This document shows positions 1 through 12,151 of a stretch of 45,618 nt of DNA, piece after piece. Under the pieces are notes generated by a model that saw nothing but the letters and a program-made list of their open reading frames with translations, was not told the DNA's origin and made no database searches. The translations under genes and the position numbers were made by a program. Every line of letters begins with the position of its first letter. The stretch's first letter is position 1. This DNA comes from Diatrype stigma (lineage: Eukaryota; Ascomycota; Sordariomycetes; Xylariales; Diatrypaceae): the NCBI GenBank assembly GCA_022225965.2, contig JAKJXP020000179.1:1-45618 (forward strand). Direction: 5' to 3'.

Positions 1-300
<300 letters not shown>

Positions 301-644
301 AAAACGAAATATCTTTACACTAATAATACCCATAGTACTTTCCTTCTGGGCGGCAAGTCAGAAGATGCCACAAAAGGATATCCGGTGCAGGTTGGCTGGA
401 CACCGACTTCTCCTATTTCATATGACATATCAAATGGTTCTTCTGAGTCAGTGACCCCCAGTCATGATAGGTGTCTCATTTGAATTGGTGGAATCGCTGC
501 TAAACGAGGTGATATATCATAAAGGAGCTGGTGGTGGACCTTTCGGGTGAAAACGTGATACTTATAGTACAATACGACCAAAAGTTGATTATGCTGCAAT
601 AAACTATGAAGACTGTCCTTTGATAGGCAGCAAGAGACGGATAC
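301..644. other. Non-coding or undetermined, left of the first gene
   Basis: Moderately AT-rich sequence with no convincing open frame. If the acidic gene to the right continues past its strong donor near 647, later exons could lie here on the minus strand, but I could not identify one. Confidence 0.4.
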
Positions 645-669
645 TTACTGTACCTTGCCCCTGTCCCCA

Positions 670-1389
670 TCACCGCTTGAAACCCCTAAAGCCCCTACGA
701 CGACTTTGCTTATATCGCGCTCCTTGGTCCAGACAACGCTGGTTTCGCCAGGACCTAGGTCTTTGAGTTCGTTTCCAATTCTTGCATCTCGGACAAAGTC
801 CTGGTGAAGGCCTACTGCTACTCTCTGCATCTCTCACGCTATTCTGGGATCCTGTCGCGGCGGATATTCTTGCCCGCTCCTTGCCTCTAGCTATATTCGC
901 CAAGGCATACCAATCTTGGTATGTGTAACCGTGCCCCTGACTTCGGAAGGCCCAGTTGGTGGGCAGCAAGGAGAAGTCGAAGATAGGCTCGGGCTTGACG
1001 GGAAGCAGAATTCCCTCAAATTTGAAGGGATTCCGATTGCCCTGTAGAACAAAAGCTTGGTTAGTATCAGAGTCAGAGTCCATGTCCATAAAATCTACAT
1101 CCATGGGGGCTGGGGCTGGAGCGGGGGGCTCCCACCAGTTCACGTTTGTCATACTGATGTCTGCAGGGGCCTGGGGCTGGGCTGCAGATCGAAGCTTGAA
1201 GGTGGGGAGAACTAATCCGGCACCGAAGCTTGGAGTGAAGTCCAGATCTGGGGGCTCAATGTCCATCCTGTCATGATTGCAATCGCCCTTCGTAGGAGTA
1301 ACGGAATCGTCAAGAGAAATGGCATCGGGGACATCGATTGGATCAAGGTCCATGGCTGTGCCGGGAAATGTGAGACTATGAAGCTCCAT
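670..1389 (-). CDS. Uncharacterised acidic protein; 3' end uncertain
   Basis: The ATG at 1389 opens a 239-codon frame. The N-terminal half is acidic and Pro/Ala-rich (residues 1-110, with repeated DMD/DSD and PAPAPAP runs) and is probably disordered. The middle (about 115-185) looks folded, with FKFEGILLPVKPEP and YTYQDWYALANIARGKERA. From about residue 190 the frame becomes Arg/Cys-rich and looks like a shadow. A different minus-strand frame over about 645-803 reads as a normal soluble segment (RIGNELKDLGPGETSVVW) and ends at a strong donor (CA|GTAAGT) near 647. A 37-nt GT..AG interval (GTGAGAG...CACCAG) would join the two frames, which is very short for an intron; a 1-nt error is the alternative. 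The true C-terminus may lie further left. No family recognised. The acidic, disordered start would suit a nuclear regulator, but that is a guess. Confidence 0.55.
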   Translation of the reverse strand: MELHSLTFPGTAMDLDPIDVPDAISLDDSVTPTKGDCNHDRMDIEPPDLDFTPSFGAGLVLPTFKLRSAAQPQAPADISMTNVNWWEPPAPAPAPMDVDFMDMDSDSDTNQAFVLQGNRNPFKFEGILLPVKPEPIFDFSLLPTNWAFRSQGHGYTYQDWYALANIARGKERARISAATGSQNSVRDAESSSRPSPGLCPRCKNWKRTQRPRSWRNQRCLDQGARYKQSRRRGFRGFKR

Positions 1390-1966
1390 GAGTGTTTATC
1401 GCTCTATGCAACGTATGGAACGATTTTGGTTTGTTATTTTGAGACTGGGTGATGTGAAGTCTGTCCTGAGCAAGAGAGTGGCAGGGCCTGCTTTAGTACG
1501 GAAAGTCATGGTCGCTTATTCAACAACAATCCCATTGTGCTATTGTTAGTTCTTTGATAACTCCGGGACTTATGCCCATGGACACAAAGAACAAAGCAGC
1601 TTGACAATGGCTCTGTGGGAATACCCCTTTCATATCCACGCCCTCAAATTCCCAGGGATCGCATCGCCAGGGCTGCTAGCTGAAGCTCCGTAGTAATACA
1701 GGACATTAATCAGATGCCAATGTCGAGTTCCTCGCTTCATATATCTGGGGAAAACAGCCAAAGAAGACAAAGAGAATGGTAAGGTGGGGGTTAAGAAAGG
1801 ATACTGGTAGGCTACACAGTTCTGCATAATTCAACAGAATGACCAGAGTATGGAAATGGAACCTTGATAGGAGTGCGTGTTCGCAATTGCTTTTCTTGGA
1901 TCATATAATAGTTCTTAATGTATGAATTTAACGTTGCAAATATAAGTATACAATATTCTACTATGT
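1390..1966. other. Intergenic, shared 5'/3' region of two minus-strand genes
   Basis: This holds the upstream region of the acidic protein gene and the 3' flank of the sulfotransferase gene. Short frames here show no protein-like character. No repeat or RNA seen. Confidence 0.6.
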
Positions 1967-2972
1967 TTACCGATGCGATGAGATTGCGAGGACAGGTACG
2001 ATAATCGCCACAGCCGCGACTAACAGAGGGAATATGTCTTTCGCTATCCACCGGTTCATTCGCATCACGAACTCTTTTGGATCATTGCCGCGCGGGTACC
2101 GGGTAGCCGGGAGTTCATGACCAAGGAAGGCACATATTTCCTCCCAACCCAGACCATCCTCAAGGTTCACCACTAACAATCTGTCCTTAGGGATGAGTGT
2201 TCGAACTAAAGAATTGCTTTTAGGTAGGGTTGACTGATTAGTGAATTGAGCTGTGGATTTATGTTATGTCCTAGCCATGCTAGCATTTAGGTGGACATAC
2301 TATTCGTTATACGTCTTGATGGCCTCCGCGTCGGTGCCCGGTTTCTTATCCTTCCAGAGGTGCCGCAGGGCCAGTCTGGCAAATTCGACCCAGGCAGCCA
2401 TAAACTTACTTATACATCCCATATAGCGGATTGGAAAGGTTGTGATAATCGTTGTCATCTTTAGCATGGTGTCATTGACGGATCGAACCCAGCGCTGTGG
2501 ATCTCTTGTAGTGAGGATAAACTTCGCATCGGGGTATGCAGCGACTAGATCAGGAGCGAAGAAACTTGTCACGTCGAGGATCGCCTGTGCGAGTCTTTAG
2601 CTGCCGCTCCGATCGACGACTCATTGACTTCGGACCAAAGAGAAATAGAACAGAAAAAGACAAGAAAAGGGGGAGACGCACATCGTAGTCCGCAAACCAC
2701 CTATCAAACTCTCCCTTTGCATAGAGCTTCCCCTCGCCGTGGTACTTAGCCCGGATGATATCGTTCAGGACATTAATATGTGATGCCCCTGTATCGAAGA
2801 CAGTTTTCATATGATACGGCTTGTACCCTAGTATTTGAAGGGCCTGCATCAAGCCCATAGTTCCATTTCTATACACGATGAAAGGTTAGAGACATGGCTA
2901 ACGGCATATGATAGATGGTGTTAGAACCCACCGAGGAAAGCTCAAGACTATGACTTTTTTCTCCTTTACCAT
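1967..2972 (-). CDS. Sulfotransferase-fold (class 4) P-loop protein with C-terminal membrane anchor
   Basis: Four exons: 2972-2932, 2868-2682, 2584-2301 and 2216-1967 (253 aa). All three introns (63, 97 and 84 bp) have GT..AG ends and restore frame. The N-terminus has a beta strand followed by a P-loop-like turn (VIVLSFPRNGTMGL, about residues 7-20), matching the PAPS-binding loop position in fungal 'sulfotransfer_4' proteins. The family's conserved block AAYPDAKFILTTRDPQRWVRS is nearly complete at about residues 86-105. A late WEEICAFLG segment also fits the family. The last about 20 residues (IFPLLVAAVAIIVPVLA) form a hydrophobic helix, giving a tail-anchored topology. Substrate and true sulfotransferase activity are unknown; many fungal members are only annotated by fold. 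The GTMGL variant replaces the commoner RTGTxSL loop. Confidence 0.85.
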
Positions 2973-5236
2973 GGAAGGTTCTGGGAGCTGGCTGATGTGG
3001 TGACACATAATTCAAGGCAGTGAAGGAACATCATACAGTACATGAACAAGAAAAGGATCATACATGGTGAAGAGATTCTGGGTTAAGGGCCTTTTTGACA
3101 AAGAACAGCTTCAAGGTCGGCTACGTCTCGGATCCGAACTCGCATTATCGTCCTATGCGATTCCAACCCCTTTCAGAGTATCGTTCGGCAAGACTGAAGG
3201 GTATCCGGTCTGATAGAAAGAAGGCCCAACCATGGTGTCGTGAGACAGATTTTAGGTGGAGCAGAACCCTTAGCGACAATTCCCTCGGTACCGAGCCATG
3301 TGGGACAGCACGGAGGGTATTCCGATCAGCAGTCAGCGAGCATCGTACAAACAGCCCACATTGAGAGAGCAATATAATTCATAAGGCCTCCCTTTAGGAA
3401 TGTAGTATGGCGATGCGGAGTCGTTTTGGCATCTGCTCACTACTATCCTGGTGACTTAGGCCCCTCCCGGTAGGATCATCGGGTAATAAATCGTCAATGT
3501 CACCATCGAATGTGACATTAGGCAGTAGGACCTGTAATCGCCCTGTTTATTGTGCTGGCTGTACGCTTCAATATGCGTATTCTCAGATGTGAGGGATAGA
3601 GCTATGAGCTCCCGTTCCCGAACCCGTCCCCGACTTCTCAGACGTACCTACACCTCGCTGCCCTTGGTGTCGAAAGATGACGAATCTGCAAACCAATTAG
3701 TTCCTCCCAGAGATGCTGATTCAGGCGGAGTCTCCCAACATCAATGATGATGAGCGACGACTTAAATATGCTAGACATTGAATAAGGAATAGGATTAGAC
3801 TGCATGATCAGACTGACATGTCCAGATGTCAAAAAAGGGGTTAATGCGGGCCAAACCGGACCACATGAGAGATAGGCATATCTTGGGGCAGTTTGAAGCA
3901 GTCACCCAAGAGCCGAACTGGATTTGTCAAATACCGTCTTATCGGCCGCAAATCGATTCACACAAGGAGAAGGAGTAAGGCGGGATCTTTTAGGTTGGAT
4001 ATATCCTTCAAGACATTCCACATACCTTAGTACCTTAGTTCCTATCAGAGATCTCCTGCAGCCTGTGCCACAACACGGGGGTCTTGAACTTAAGCTCCCC
4101 GCAAAGCTTAGCTCGGTAACCCCGCTGTTTATTGGTTGGGGCGCATCTCCCGCGAGTCCCGCCTCCCCCGCGCCCCTGAGCTAATGCAGATGCTGTGGTC
4201 GCAGGCTTCCAGGTTCCTGCAAGGGGTGCCGTTGGGTGTTTAGGCATGTTTATGTAAGTGACACTAAGATAAAGGTTGGTCCCCTGGATTTGGTGTCACC
4301 ATCAGGGGTGACGTTTCTTACGCAGTACCTAGTAGGTATCGTTGGCCGATTGAGTGCTTCGTACGGCATTTGCTTGATAGGTTGCGCTTAGGAGATCCTT
4401 TGCTTCACGGTTTCATTTCATGGGTTCCGCATTGGAGCATCTTGTAGATGGGGTCTGACATGATATATCAATAGGCAGGTAGTTGGACTTCTCTGACCCA
4501 TCAGACTTATGTACGAACTTTGCTTGGAACAGGCTATAAGCTGCCCTTTAAGATGTGTTGGAATTGCAGATAATCTCTATCTCGAGGGACCCTTGCTCTG
4601 CGAAACGTGCTCCGGCCTGCCCTGTAACACCTTGACCCTTTCAACTTGTTAGGCTAGGGATTGGGGTACTATGCAAGTAGTGTCATAAACCGGCTAGTAG
4701 CAGCAGTAGCACCTCAGCCTCAGACACGGCAAATTCAGACGCAGCGGTGCGCATCGGGGCCGCTACTGGCATGGGGCTCTTGGGAGCGGCTGCCATTGTC
4801 ATTGTCATGGCTCTGTAGGTGCGATATGATTTTGATCGGATCGGATCGAGGAAAGCAATCCTATATACCCATAATCAAGTCAGGTTGGTACCGCCTGGAC
4901 GGGGCGACTGCTGCTGGGCGAGAGACCTTGTTTCTTATTTCGGAAGTAATGTAGTGATGATGTTGCATGAGAAGCCGAACCCCTGGGCATTGTATAAGTA
5001 TGTTATCGAGATTGGGGGTTCAGGGGTTAACGCATCAGCGCATCTATTCCATTGCTGTCAAATCTACTCTAAAACTCTTTAGACGTCTGTCTATATCTAC
5101 CCGTTCTGTCCATTGAACGATCGACGATCAAAGATAGCCTTCGTGACTCCACCCACCGCCTTAATATCATGTCTCATGTGAAGCATATCCATTGCCACAT
5201 GGATCTCTATGTAAGTCGTATAATCATCGTATCAAT
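2973..5236. other. 2.3-kb intergenic region
   Basis: No convincing gene. Several frames of 60-130 codons occur on both strands but lack family resemblance, good start context or splice partners. A locally GC-rich patch lies at about 4130-4220. No tRNA cloverleaf recognised. Confidence 0.55.
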
Positions 5237-6385
5237 TCAAAGTCCGAATTTTCCCAAAGCTCCGTCTTCACCTCCATCAAATAAGCCGTGCATGCCGTCT
5301 AGACTAGCAAATTGTTGCGCATATTGGAGACCCTTGTTTAGTTCCTCCTCGGTCCGTCTCCAGTCCCACGTGGTAGACGACTCGGCCTCATCATCCAAGG
5401 CACCACCCGTGACGGGCTCTGTTGGCTTCGCCGCACCGTTCTCGGTAGTCGTAACCCATCCGCCGGGGCGCTCAGGCAACAACCCACTGGCACCGATGAT
5501 GACGGCAGGGTGTACGGTTAAGCGGCCGATCTTGAAAACGTACTTGCTGATGGCCGTGGCGTAAATCTTCTTCTCCCAGTCCTGCGGTGCGCTATCGTTC
5601 TTCCTCGTAGGCCCGTGGCGGCCACCATCATCCCAGGACCGGGGCTTCACTGTGCCCTTTTCCACGAAGTGCGTGACAATGTACATCCACTTGCGGTCCC
5701 AGGCCAGGACGCGCGACCACATCTCGAACTTGGCGTAGGGCTTGATCTCCCGCTTGAAGGAGCACTCGACGGCACCGAGCATGATGCCGAGCTTGCCCTT
5801 GGCGGGCTTCGCGGGGTCCGACGGGTCCATGACCAGCTTCGTCTTGGCATTGTGCGCTATGCCGTGCAGGCCGCGGGCCAGCAAGTAGCCGACGAGGTGG
5901 GTGCGGCTCACGTCAAGATCGGCGAAGTACGTCGAGTTGGACTTGTGGATGTTGTAGTCGACCTCAAGCAGCGTGACGTGGGATTCGCTGATGACCGGGT
6001 GGAAGAGCTTGTCGGGCGTGTGCTTGTGGTGTGGCAGGTAAATGCTACTGATCAAGCCATGCCAGACCCGGATCTGATGACCAGGAATGTCAGTTAGGAG
6101 CTACCTTCCATGCCTGTCGCCTACGACGCATGCAAGCACCTGCATATGCATGTTGCGGTATCTTCTTCGTATACGTACAGTCCAGGTGAATGGTAGACTC
6201 TTCCAGTTTATGAGTACGACGCCCAATGCTATTATACGGCTGTAGCTCCCAGGGCCCGTGAAGAACGACTTGGCAGCATCTACTAGATTCGGATCGAACT
6301 TGTATGTGCCGTAGGCAAGGGCGGACGTGACTGTGGGCAACGCAATCCAGAAGGCCCCCTTCAATGCCGCGGCGGAAGAGGCCAT
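5237..6385 (-). CDS. THEM6-like hotdog-fold thioesterase family protein, membrane-anchored
   Basis: Two exons, 6385-6179 and 6073-5237, encode 347 aa; the 105-bp intron (GTACGT...CATCAG) is phase 0. Residues about 8-27 and 48-62 are hydrophobic (AFWIALPTVTSALAYG, then RIIALGVVLINWKSLPF), giving an N-terminal membrane segment. The core has the family hallmarks: an ESHVTLLEVDYNIHKSNSTYF strand and helix, DLDVSRTHL, then VECSFKREIKPYAKFEMW and WDRKWMYIVTHFVEKG. These match fungal thioesterase-superfamily proteins related to animal THEM6. Enzymatic activity and substrate are not established for the group. The acidic C-terminal tail holds WDWRRTEEELNKGLQYA, conserved-looking and helical. The start was chosen because it supplies the hydrophobic N-terminus expected of the family. 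Confidence 0.88.
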
Positions 6386-8032
6386 GTTTGCGATAGTCGA
6401 TGAGGGGCGGGCGGTAGCCCGTGTGTGATATGCGACTACGGCGTTCTCGATTTCGGGGATGATGGCGAGGGCGAGGGCGAGCGACCTCGGCTAGGAGCAA
6501 CAGCAGCAGCAATTCGAGACCAAAGAGCACCGAACAGGAGAATGAAGATGGCGATTCCCCAGAGCGGCACAACTCTTAGATAGCATAGGACCGTACTCGT
6601 ACACTGGGATAGAACTTGTGTGCTCGGTGCGAGCGGCATTTGGTGAAAAAGGAGGGAACAGGCGATTAGACATTAACTAGGGGATTTAATAGATGACAAT
6701 TACTGCATATGAATCAGGTAGGTCGTGGGCATGCACGTTTAACTCATCGCGGGTTCGGCCTTTGGGCCGATAGCGCAACGGGCTTAATTGAGACAGACCT
6801 TTCGGCACTTTCCGCAGCCACTCAGTAGAAGCGCTAGAAAATCTATGGCAATTACTACCGTAGAAGGGCTGAAGAGGATGACGAGATATTGGACGTGAAG
6901 AAAGAGCCTCAACAGTTGAATCATGTAAGTCCCGGGGCTAACATTTAGTTACAGGCTTAACCTACAGGTTTGACTGAACTACAGCAAGGGGCGTCCGTCA
7001 GCCGAGGTATTACCAAATGCGGCAAGCTGAAAACGCTGAGAGGATCTAATTGGTTGGCTTCGTCTTGGCCACACAAATCACACAAATTAGCTAACAGCGG
7101 CGAGGTTTTTTATCTTACAAGACTGGGATGGGTCGGTGTGCTGTATCATACATAGCCTATCCTTATTTGTCATCATGTCCAAAGGTGTTCCGGGGTTTCC
7201 AGCGGGTGTAAGACATTGTTGACATACATTACCAGTCTAAATGAAGGCCGCGGCGATAATGAATGCGTCAACTCACTCTGGGGTAATCTTGTCAATCACC
7301 GATCGGATACCATTATTATTACTACTCGGCATCACTATCTTGAGATTGTGCTAGTGTCGACTATGTGGTCTTCGTGCAAGGACTCGTTTACAAGCATCAT
7401 AGTTATGGTCTCCTCGGCGCGTGCCATCTCTGGCGTTTCGCCAAACGACTCCCCTGCATGAGCCTCTCCTGAAGACGATCCCAGTGCTACGACTTGCAGG
7501 GGCCATGGGTAAATATGTGTCAGAAGAGTCTTCAACGTCATGACAGACGTTGAAATATATGGCACCAAAATTGCCGAGAGGCGTCTTGAAAGGCCAAACC
7601 TCACTGTCTCATAGTCCAGGAGTCTGTCTATATGAGACACGTCATAAGTCAAAGGTCACTCCAAGAGGAAGGTGAGATATCTTCAGGTACTTGGTGGGCA
7701 AGTAATGGGGGGCACACACCATCGTTGGCCAAATCTATGTGCGTGGTATGAAGCCTGGCGAGACGAAGAATGAAGCCTGGCGAGACGAAGACAGACGCAA
7801 TAATAAGGAGAAACGTACATGTCAAAATATCTTGACAGCCCTCCACTGCACCCCTGGTATGAACATTCGATTTGAGTACTTCATCCTACATTTTACAGGG
7901 GGTTATTGAAATCATGCCTCATCAGTTACCCCGCTCTGCCCGCTCTGTGTATGCCCAATAGGCAGAGCATCATCTCAGATGCTTGTATGCTCCGAATGGA
8001 TGTTGTCACGTCCTTACTACATTCATTGAACG
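6386..8032. other. Intergenic between divergent genes, with a short tandem duplication
   Basis: It separates the thioesterase gene (minus) from the carboxylesterase gene (plus) and should hold both promoters. At 7748-7791 a 22-bp unit (ATGAAGCCTGGCGAGACGAA + GA) occurs twice in tandem. A minus-strand open frame at about 7335-7658 is listed separately. No other structure seen. Confidence 0.5.
7335..7652 (-). CDS. Coding-like minus-strand frame, uncharacterised
   Basis: An open frame of about 105 codons has protein-like composition (RLLDYETVRFGLSRRLSAIL; later ETPEMARAEETITMMLVNES) rather than the Ser/Arg/Cys bias of most shadow frames here. There is no good ATG at its start; it would need an upstream exon. 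A hydrophobic frame at 7649-7846 (CTFLLIIASVFVSPGFILRL) is adjacent but starts with GTG and I could not splice them. Could equally be a gene remnant or chance. Confidence 0.2.
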   Translation of the reverse strand: MTYDVSHIDRLLDYETVRFGLSRRLSAILVPYISTSVMTLKTLLTHIYPWPLQVVALGSSSGEAHAGESFGETPEMARAEETITMMLVNESLHEDHIVDTSTISR

Positions 8033-9727
8033 ATGCGTTGGTCAATAGCGAGGCTGTATGTACCTTTTATATCAGCATGCGCTTACGCTCTAGGAAATTC
8101 GGATGACTGTATAGCGCTTGTGAATGATTCTCGCATTCTCGGCCACTCAACTACACAACCGGCAGTATGCGAATGGTTAGGGATCCCATACGCGGCGGCT
8201 CCAGTTGGCCAGCTGAGATTCGCTACGCCGGTCAGGTTGCCCCTGACTGAGACCATCAACGCTGATAAATTCGTAAGATCATTCGCGAGTCGCGCAACAC
8301 ACGAGATGGGATGGTTCGCTTAACGGGACTAGGGCTTCGACTGTCCGCAGAACACTGCGCGCCCCTTCGCGTACCCGAACACAACAGCACAGTATGCGGG
8401 AATTGTTAGCAGTTTCTCCAATCAGCTGAATCACACGCAGAGCGAGGACTGCCTCAAGTTGAATATCTGGTCCAAGAGTTCGCCTTCATCAGGAGGTGGT
8501 ATGAAAGGATCATTGAAGCCTGTGATGGTATGGATCCATGGGGGTCGGTTCTCGACAGGGACGAGTCACACGCCGTTCTACGAGGGCAGCATATTAGCCG
8601 AAGCCGAAGACGTCGTGGTCGTCACCTTCAACTTCCGTATGAACATCTTCGGGTTCCCTGGCTCACCCGAGACAACTCAAAATCTGGGTTTCCTGGATCA
8701 GCATATGGCCGTGACGTGGGTCTCAGAGAACATCGCCTCCTTCGGCGGCGACCCAGAGCGGATCACCGTCTTGGGCCAATCGTCTGGCGCTGTATCGATT
8801 GGAAACTGGGCATTTGCCTTCCGGGATCAGCCAGTTGCCGCGGGCTTAGTGTCCCACTCTGGGAACGAGTTCTCCTTTCCACTGAACAGCCTCGAGTTAG
8901 CCGCGAAGAACTGGCATAACGTAACAGGCACCCTCGGCTGTAGCGCATCCACTGAGGGGGGTACGCTCGCGTGCATGCAGTCTCCCAACGTCACTTTCCA
9001 ATCCCTCCTGGACGCCATGAAATTTGTCTCCCTCCCTCCACAGAGCACCCCGACCCGTTCGCAGTCCCCGTTCCAGGCCACCATCGACAACGCGACGGTA
9101 TTCTCGCCGCAGGAATATGCTTCCCGCCTAAACGCGGGCAGTTTCGCGCATATACCGTACTTCCAGATCATCAATGACTACGAGGCGGGCTACTACAAGA
9201 TCGCGGCGCTCGCGCAGGGCAACGCGCTTCCCGAGGGTGACTGGACGCGCTTCCAGCTGGAGTCTTTCACGTGCGCCACGGCTGCTGACGCGCGCGCACG
9301 CTCCAGCTTCAACTCCAAGCTGCCGGCGGGCGGCGTTCAAGTTCCGATGTATCGTGCGCGGTACATGGCCGACTGGGAGAACCTCCGACTCTACGATCCG
9401 CCTTCTAGCGGCGCATATCATGGTGTGGACATCAACATGGTTATGGGAAACTCGGAGGCCGTGAGCGGTATAGCGCCTGGCGCCGAGGAGGCCGAGCTCA
9501 CTCGGGTCATGCAGCGCGCGTGGGCTGCTTTTGCGACAGACCCGCATGAGGGGCTGTCTGCGATTATGAGGTGGCCGCGATATAATGCTGAAGAAGATTC
9601 GCTGATACTGTTGGGGGTGAATACAACATCGAGGGTGGAGTTTGTGAGCCCGAACAGGTTCGACGAGCCCTGCGCTGGGTTAGGTCTTAGTTACGAGACC
9701 GACCACTCTTGCAATCAGAGCCCATGA
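8033..9727 (+). CDS. Secreted type-B carboxylesterase/lipase
   Basis: Two exons, 8033-8272 and 8333-9727, encode 544 aa; the 60-bp intron (GTAAGA...TTAACGG...CTAG) is phase 0 and includes a clear branch-point-like TTAAC. The first about 21 residues (RWSIARLYVPFISACAYAL) look like a signal peptide. The alpha/beta-hydrolase hallmarks are GIPYAAAPVGQLRF, SEDCLKLNIW, PVMVWIHGGRF (oxyanion loop), then the nucleophile elbow GQSSG with Ser230. Glu364 (NDYEAGYY) and His443 (AYHGVDINMV) complete a plausible Ser-Glu-His triad. Cys in SEDCL and the early DDC region fit the conserved disulfides. The elbow has Gln before Ser instead of the commoner Glu, a frequent fungal variant. It probably hydrolyses esters outside the cell; the substrate cannot be inferred. 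No linked pathway genes. Confidence 0.93.
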
Positions 9728-11224
9728 ATGTCAGTATCAACATAATATTAACAATGGTGAAACTGAAGTCGGGAGTACGAAAAAGCTAGAGATAAACCCT
9801 GACTTTGAAATCTAGGTACGGTAGGCCGTTCAAGGTTCATACCTACACGTTTTAGTCGAATTACTGCCGAACAAGACTCCCATACTTTCTGCCTCGAGAC
9901 TTCTAATAATCTGTCCTTTGCCTGAAGGTCTTGTCACCAGGATCGCCCTTTGCAACCTTGAGAAAAGTGGCTGGATGAATACATGGATTGGAACTCGGCT
10001 CACCCACGCCTCAGGAGCGGCGATAGCTTGTTGATCCGTCTGATGGAGAGTCAGGGATGTGGAAAAAAAAGTCCACATATGAGGTATACGAAACGAAAGG
10101 AGTGGGAACTTGGTTCTCATGCGTAGCCTATTACAGAAGCCCTCTCACGGTCGAAGCGCGATCAATGGCGCCAGCTCTAGCCGCCCACTCGATTAGTCGC
10201 CTACCTGCCTGGTCAGCCCTTGGTTGCTATGTCATGCCTGCACTCAGCCACTTCTACTGCGACTGCATTATTATATATGCCTTACAGAGACGCATGGCAA
10301 GGACGCTGAGTAGTTAGGCAAGGAGTGAGCCAAATCATCCACACTGCCGGGCATCGTCTGGTATGTAGGGGTGATGGGTCAAGATATTTATAGAATAAGC
10401 AAAGACCTGCTGACCTGGAACACGTGCCGGGAATCAAGGGATGTGCGAATCTACGTTGTTCCGATGCTATGTTTAGTAAGTACACGCTTATGGATATCTC
10501 TTGCGTTGTGTCTTTAGCATAGGGGAAGATGGACTCAGGGGGGCGTGGATGTTACGAGAGGTCGAGAGGTCCCTTAATGGTGTTGCAAAGCCCAAACTCT
10601 AGTCGAAGTAGGTACCTACCTAGCATTCTCATGGCATGCATGCGATTAGAAGTGTTCTTCACTGAAGAGTTAGATGGGGGAGTGTTTATCGTGATCTAAA
10701 GTAGCGAGCTAGCTCTAGCTATGTACGAAGCAGCTTACCACTCACTGCAAGAAATTTTGACATCCCCGATTACTCAAACCCCGCACTCACGTTCAACATA
10801 GCGACTCGTACTTTGGTCAACTCAGTGCCTTGTCAGGAATAAATATAGGGTATATATACCAAGGCGTAAGTAATTTTTATACATACGCATGAAGAATCTA
10901 AAGGGGCGTGAACTATCTACAGCCGCAGGCGGGCATGAGAGCGGAGATATGGGGACACCATGCACCCCCTCCCCTTTCACCTCAGATAGTCCCGCCTTGC
11001 CATAGAATGCCAGCTGGTCGAACGAGGTAAGCTTTATCCCGGCGAAGACGACATCGAGAATAGAAGCCGACCGGCCATCAAACCGATTAAATCCAACCTC
11101 CCAAACAGAACGCAAATAACCATATAAACGCCATAGCCATGCTATACCATGCGACTCATTAAACCAGCAACCCCTCATTTTTTGGACAAAGACGCATTAT
11201 ATTTCCCTCTTCGACAATGGACCC
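9728..11224. other. Intergenic between convergent genes
   Basis: The 3' flanks of the carboxylesterase (plus) and DUF3455 (minus) genes face each other here. Open frames such as 10822-11178 (minus) have no recognisable content and lie in the expected 3' untranslated zone. A TAGGTACCTACCTAG-type inverted motif lies at about 10610-10624. Confidence 0.55.
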
Positions 11225-12151
11225 TCAGTACATCCAGTACATAGCAGCATACGGCACGCTATCGGTCTGCCCGGCCTCGGTGCACGGTGCTGGGTTGCCG
11301 CCGGCAGTAAGGACGCGGAAGACGAGCGAGACGGGGCCAGAGCTGGTGCCCTTATCGGTGAGGCGCAGCCAGTCGACGGCACCGCTATCAGTCAAGCCTT
11401 TATCAGCGTCGGCGGGGGCTTTTATGTCGGCGTCCTTCTTGCCCTGAAAGAAGGGGGCAGGCGTCCCGTCGCCCTGCACATCGAAGGTCGGCGTCAAAGT
11501 CGTGTCAAAGAAGTGGTGGCCCATAAACCGAAGCGGGCCGTCGATGCCTTCGATCTCCAGGTCGGTGGCCGGCGACGGGAATGGCGCTGTCGGGTCGGCC
11601 GCATACTGTGAGCTGCTGGTCGGCAACAGGTTCAGCGGTACGTCGGTCGTCCGCAGCACCTTGGCTGGCAGGGCTGCCCAATCCGCCTCGGTGAGTGAGC
11701 TCGCCCCCGTGCCCGGATACAGCGCCTGGATGTCCCAGAATACCGCAAGGGCGCCCGCCGATGTCGCTGTCGCTCCCGCCGACGCGCACGTGTAGTTCTG
11801 GATGCCGTGGCCAACTACGATGTGCTTCAGCGTTGCGTTGCCAGGGCCTGCGAGCTCGGTGTCACCTAATTCGTGTGTCAGTCATGAGGGATGTCTGCGG
11901 CTGGCTGATATGCACAGCGAGGTAGGTAGCGTGAGATGGTTAGGGGTCAGGCTTGATAAGATGGATGAATGTTTAGTGAACTGACCTCCGTTGACAGGTA
12001 GCACGGGCGTTGCCGTGATAGGAGGAGACGTAGGAGGCGGAGAGGGGGCATCGGGAAGCGTCTCGTTACAGCGTTTCCTGAGATGGTATATTGGGCTCGC
12101 AGAGGTGAGCACTGCGGCCGAGAGGAGGACGAAAAGGTTTGATGGTAACAT
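11225..12151 (-). CDS. DUF3455-family secreted protein
   Basis: Two exons, 12151-11986 and 11865-11225, encode 268 aa; the 120-bp intron (GTCAGT...AATTAG) splits a Gly codon. Residues 1-19 (MLPSNLFVLLSAAVLTSAS) form a signal peptide. A short Pro/Ser/Thr linker (about 33-50) follows. The folded part has the DUF3455 hallmarks: VVGHGIQNYTCAS, LRFMGHHFFDTTLTPTFD, FFQGKKDADI, GAVDWLRLTDKG and the terminal VPYAAMYWMY. Family members are extracellular fungal proteins of unknown biochemical role, sometimes misnamed malate dehydrogenase in databases. The upstream region (12200-12700) carries a CA-rich run and a CTACTACGTAGTAG palindrome. Confidence 0.92.

Noticed and set aside
4130..4220. GC-rich patch as a tRNA gene
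   Set aside because: I could not form a cloverleaf or find a GGTTCRANNCC-type T-arm.
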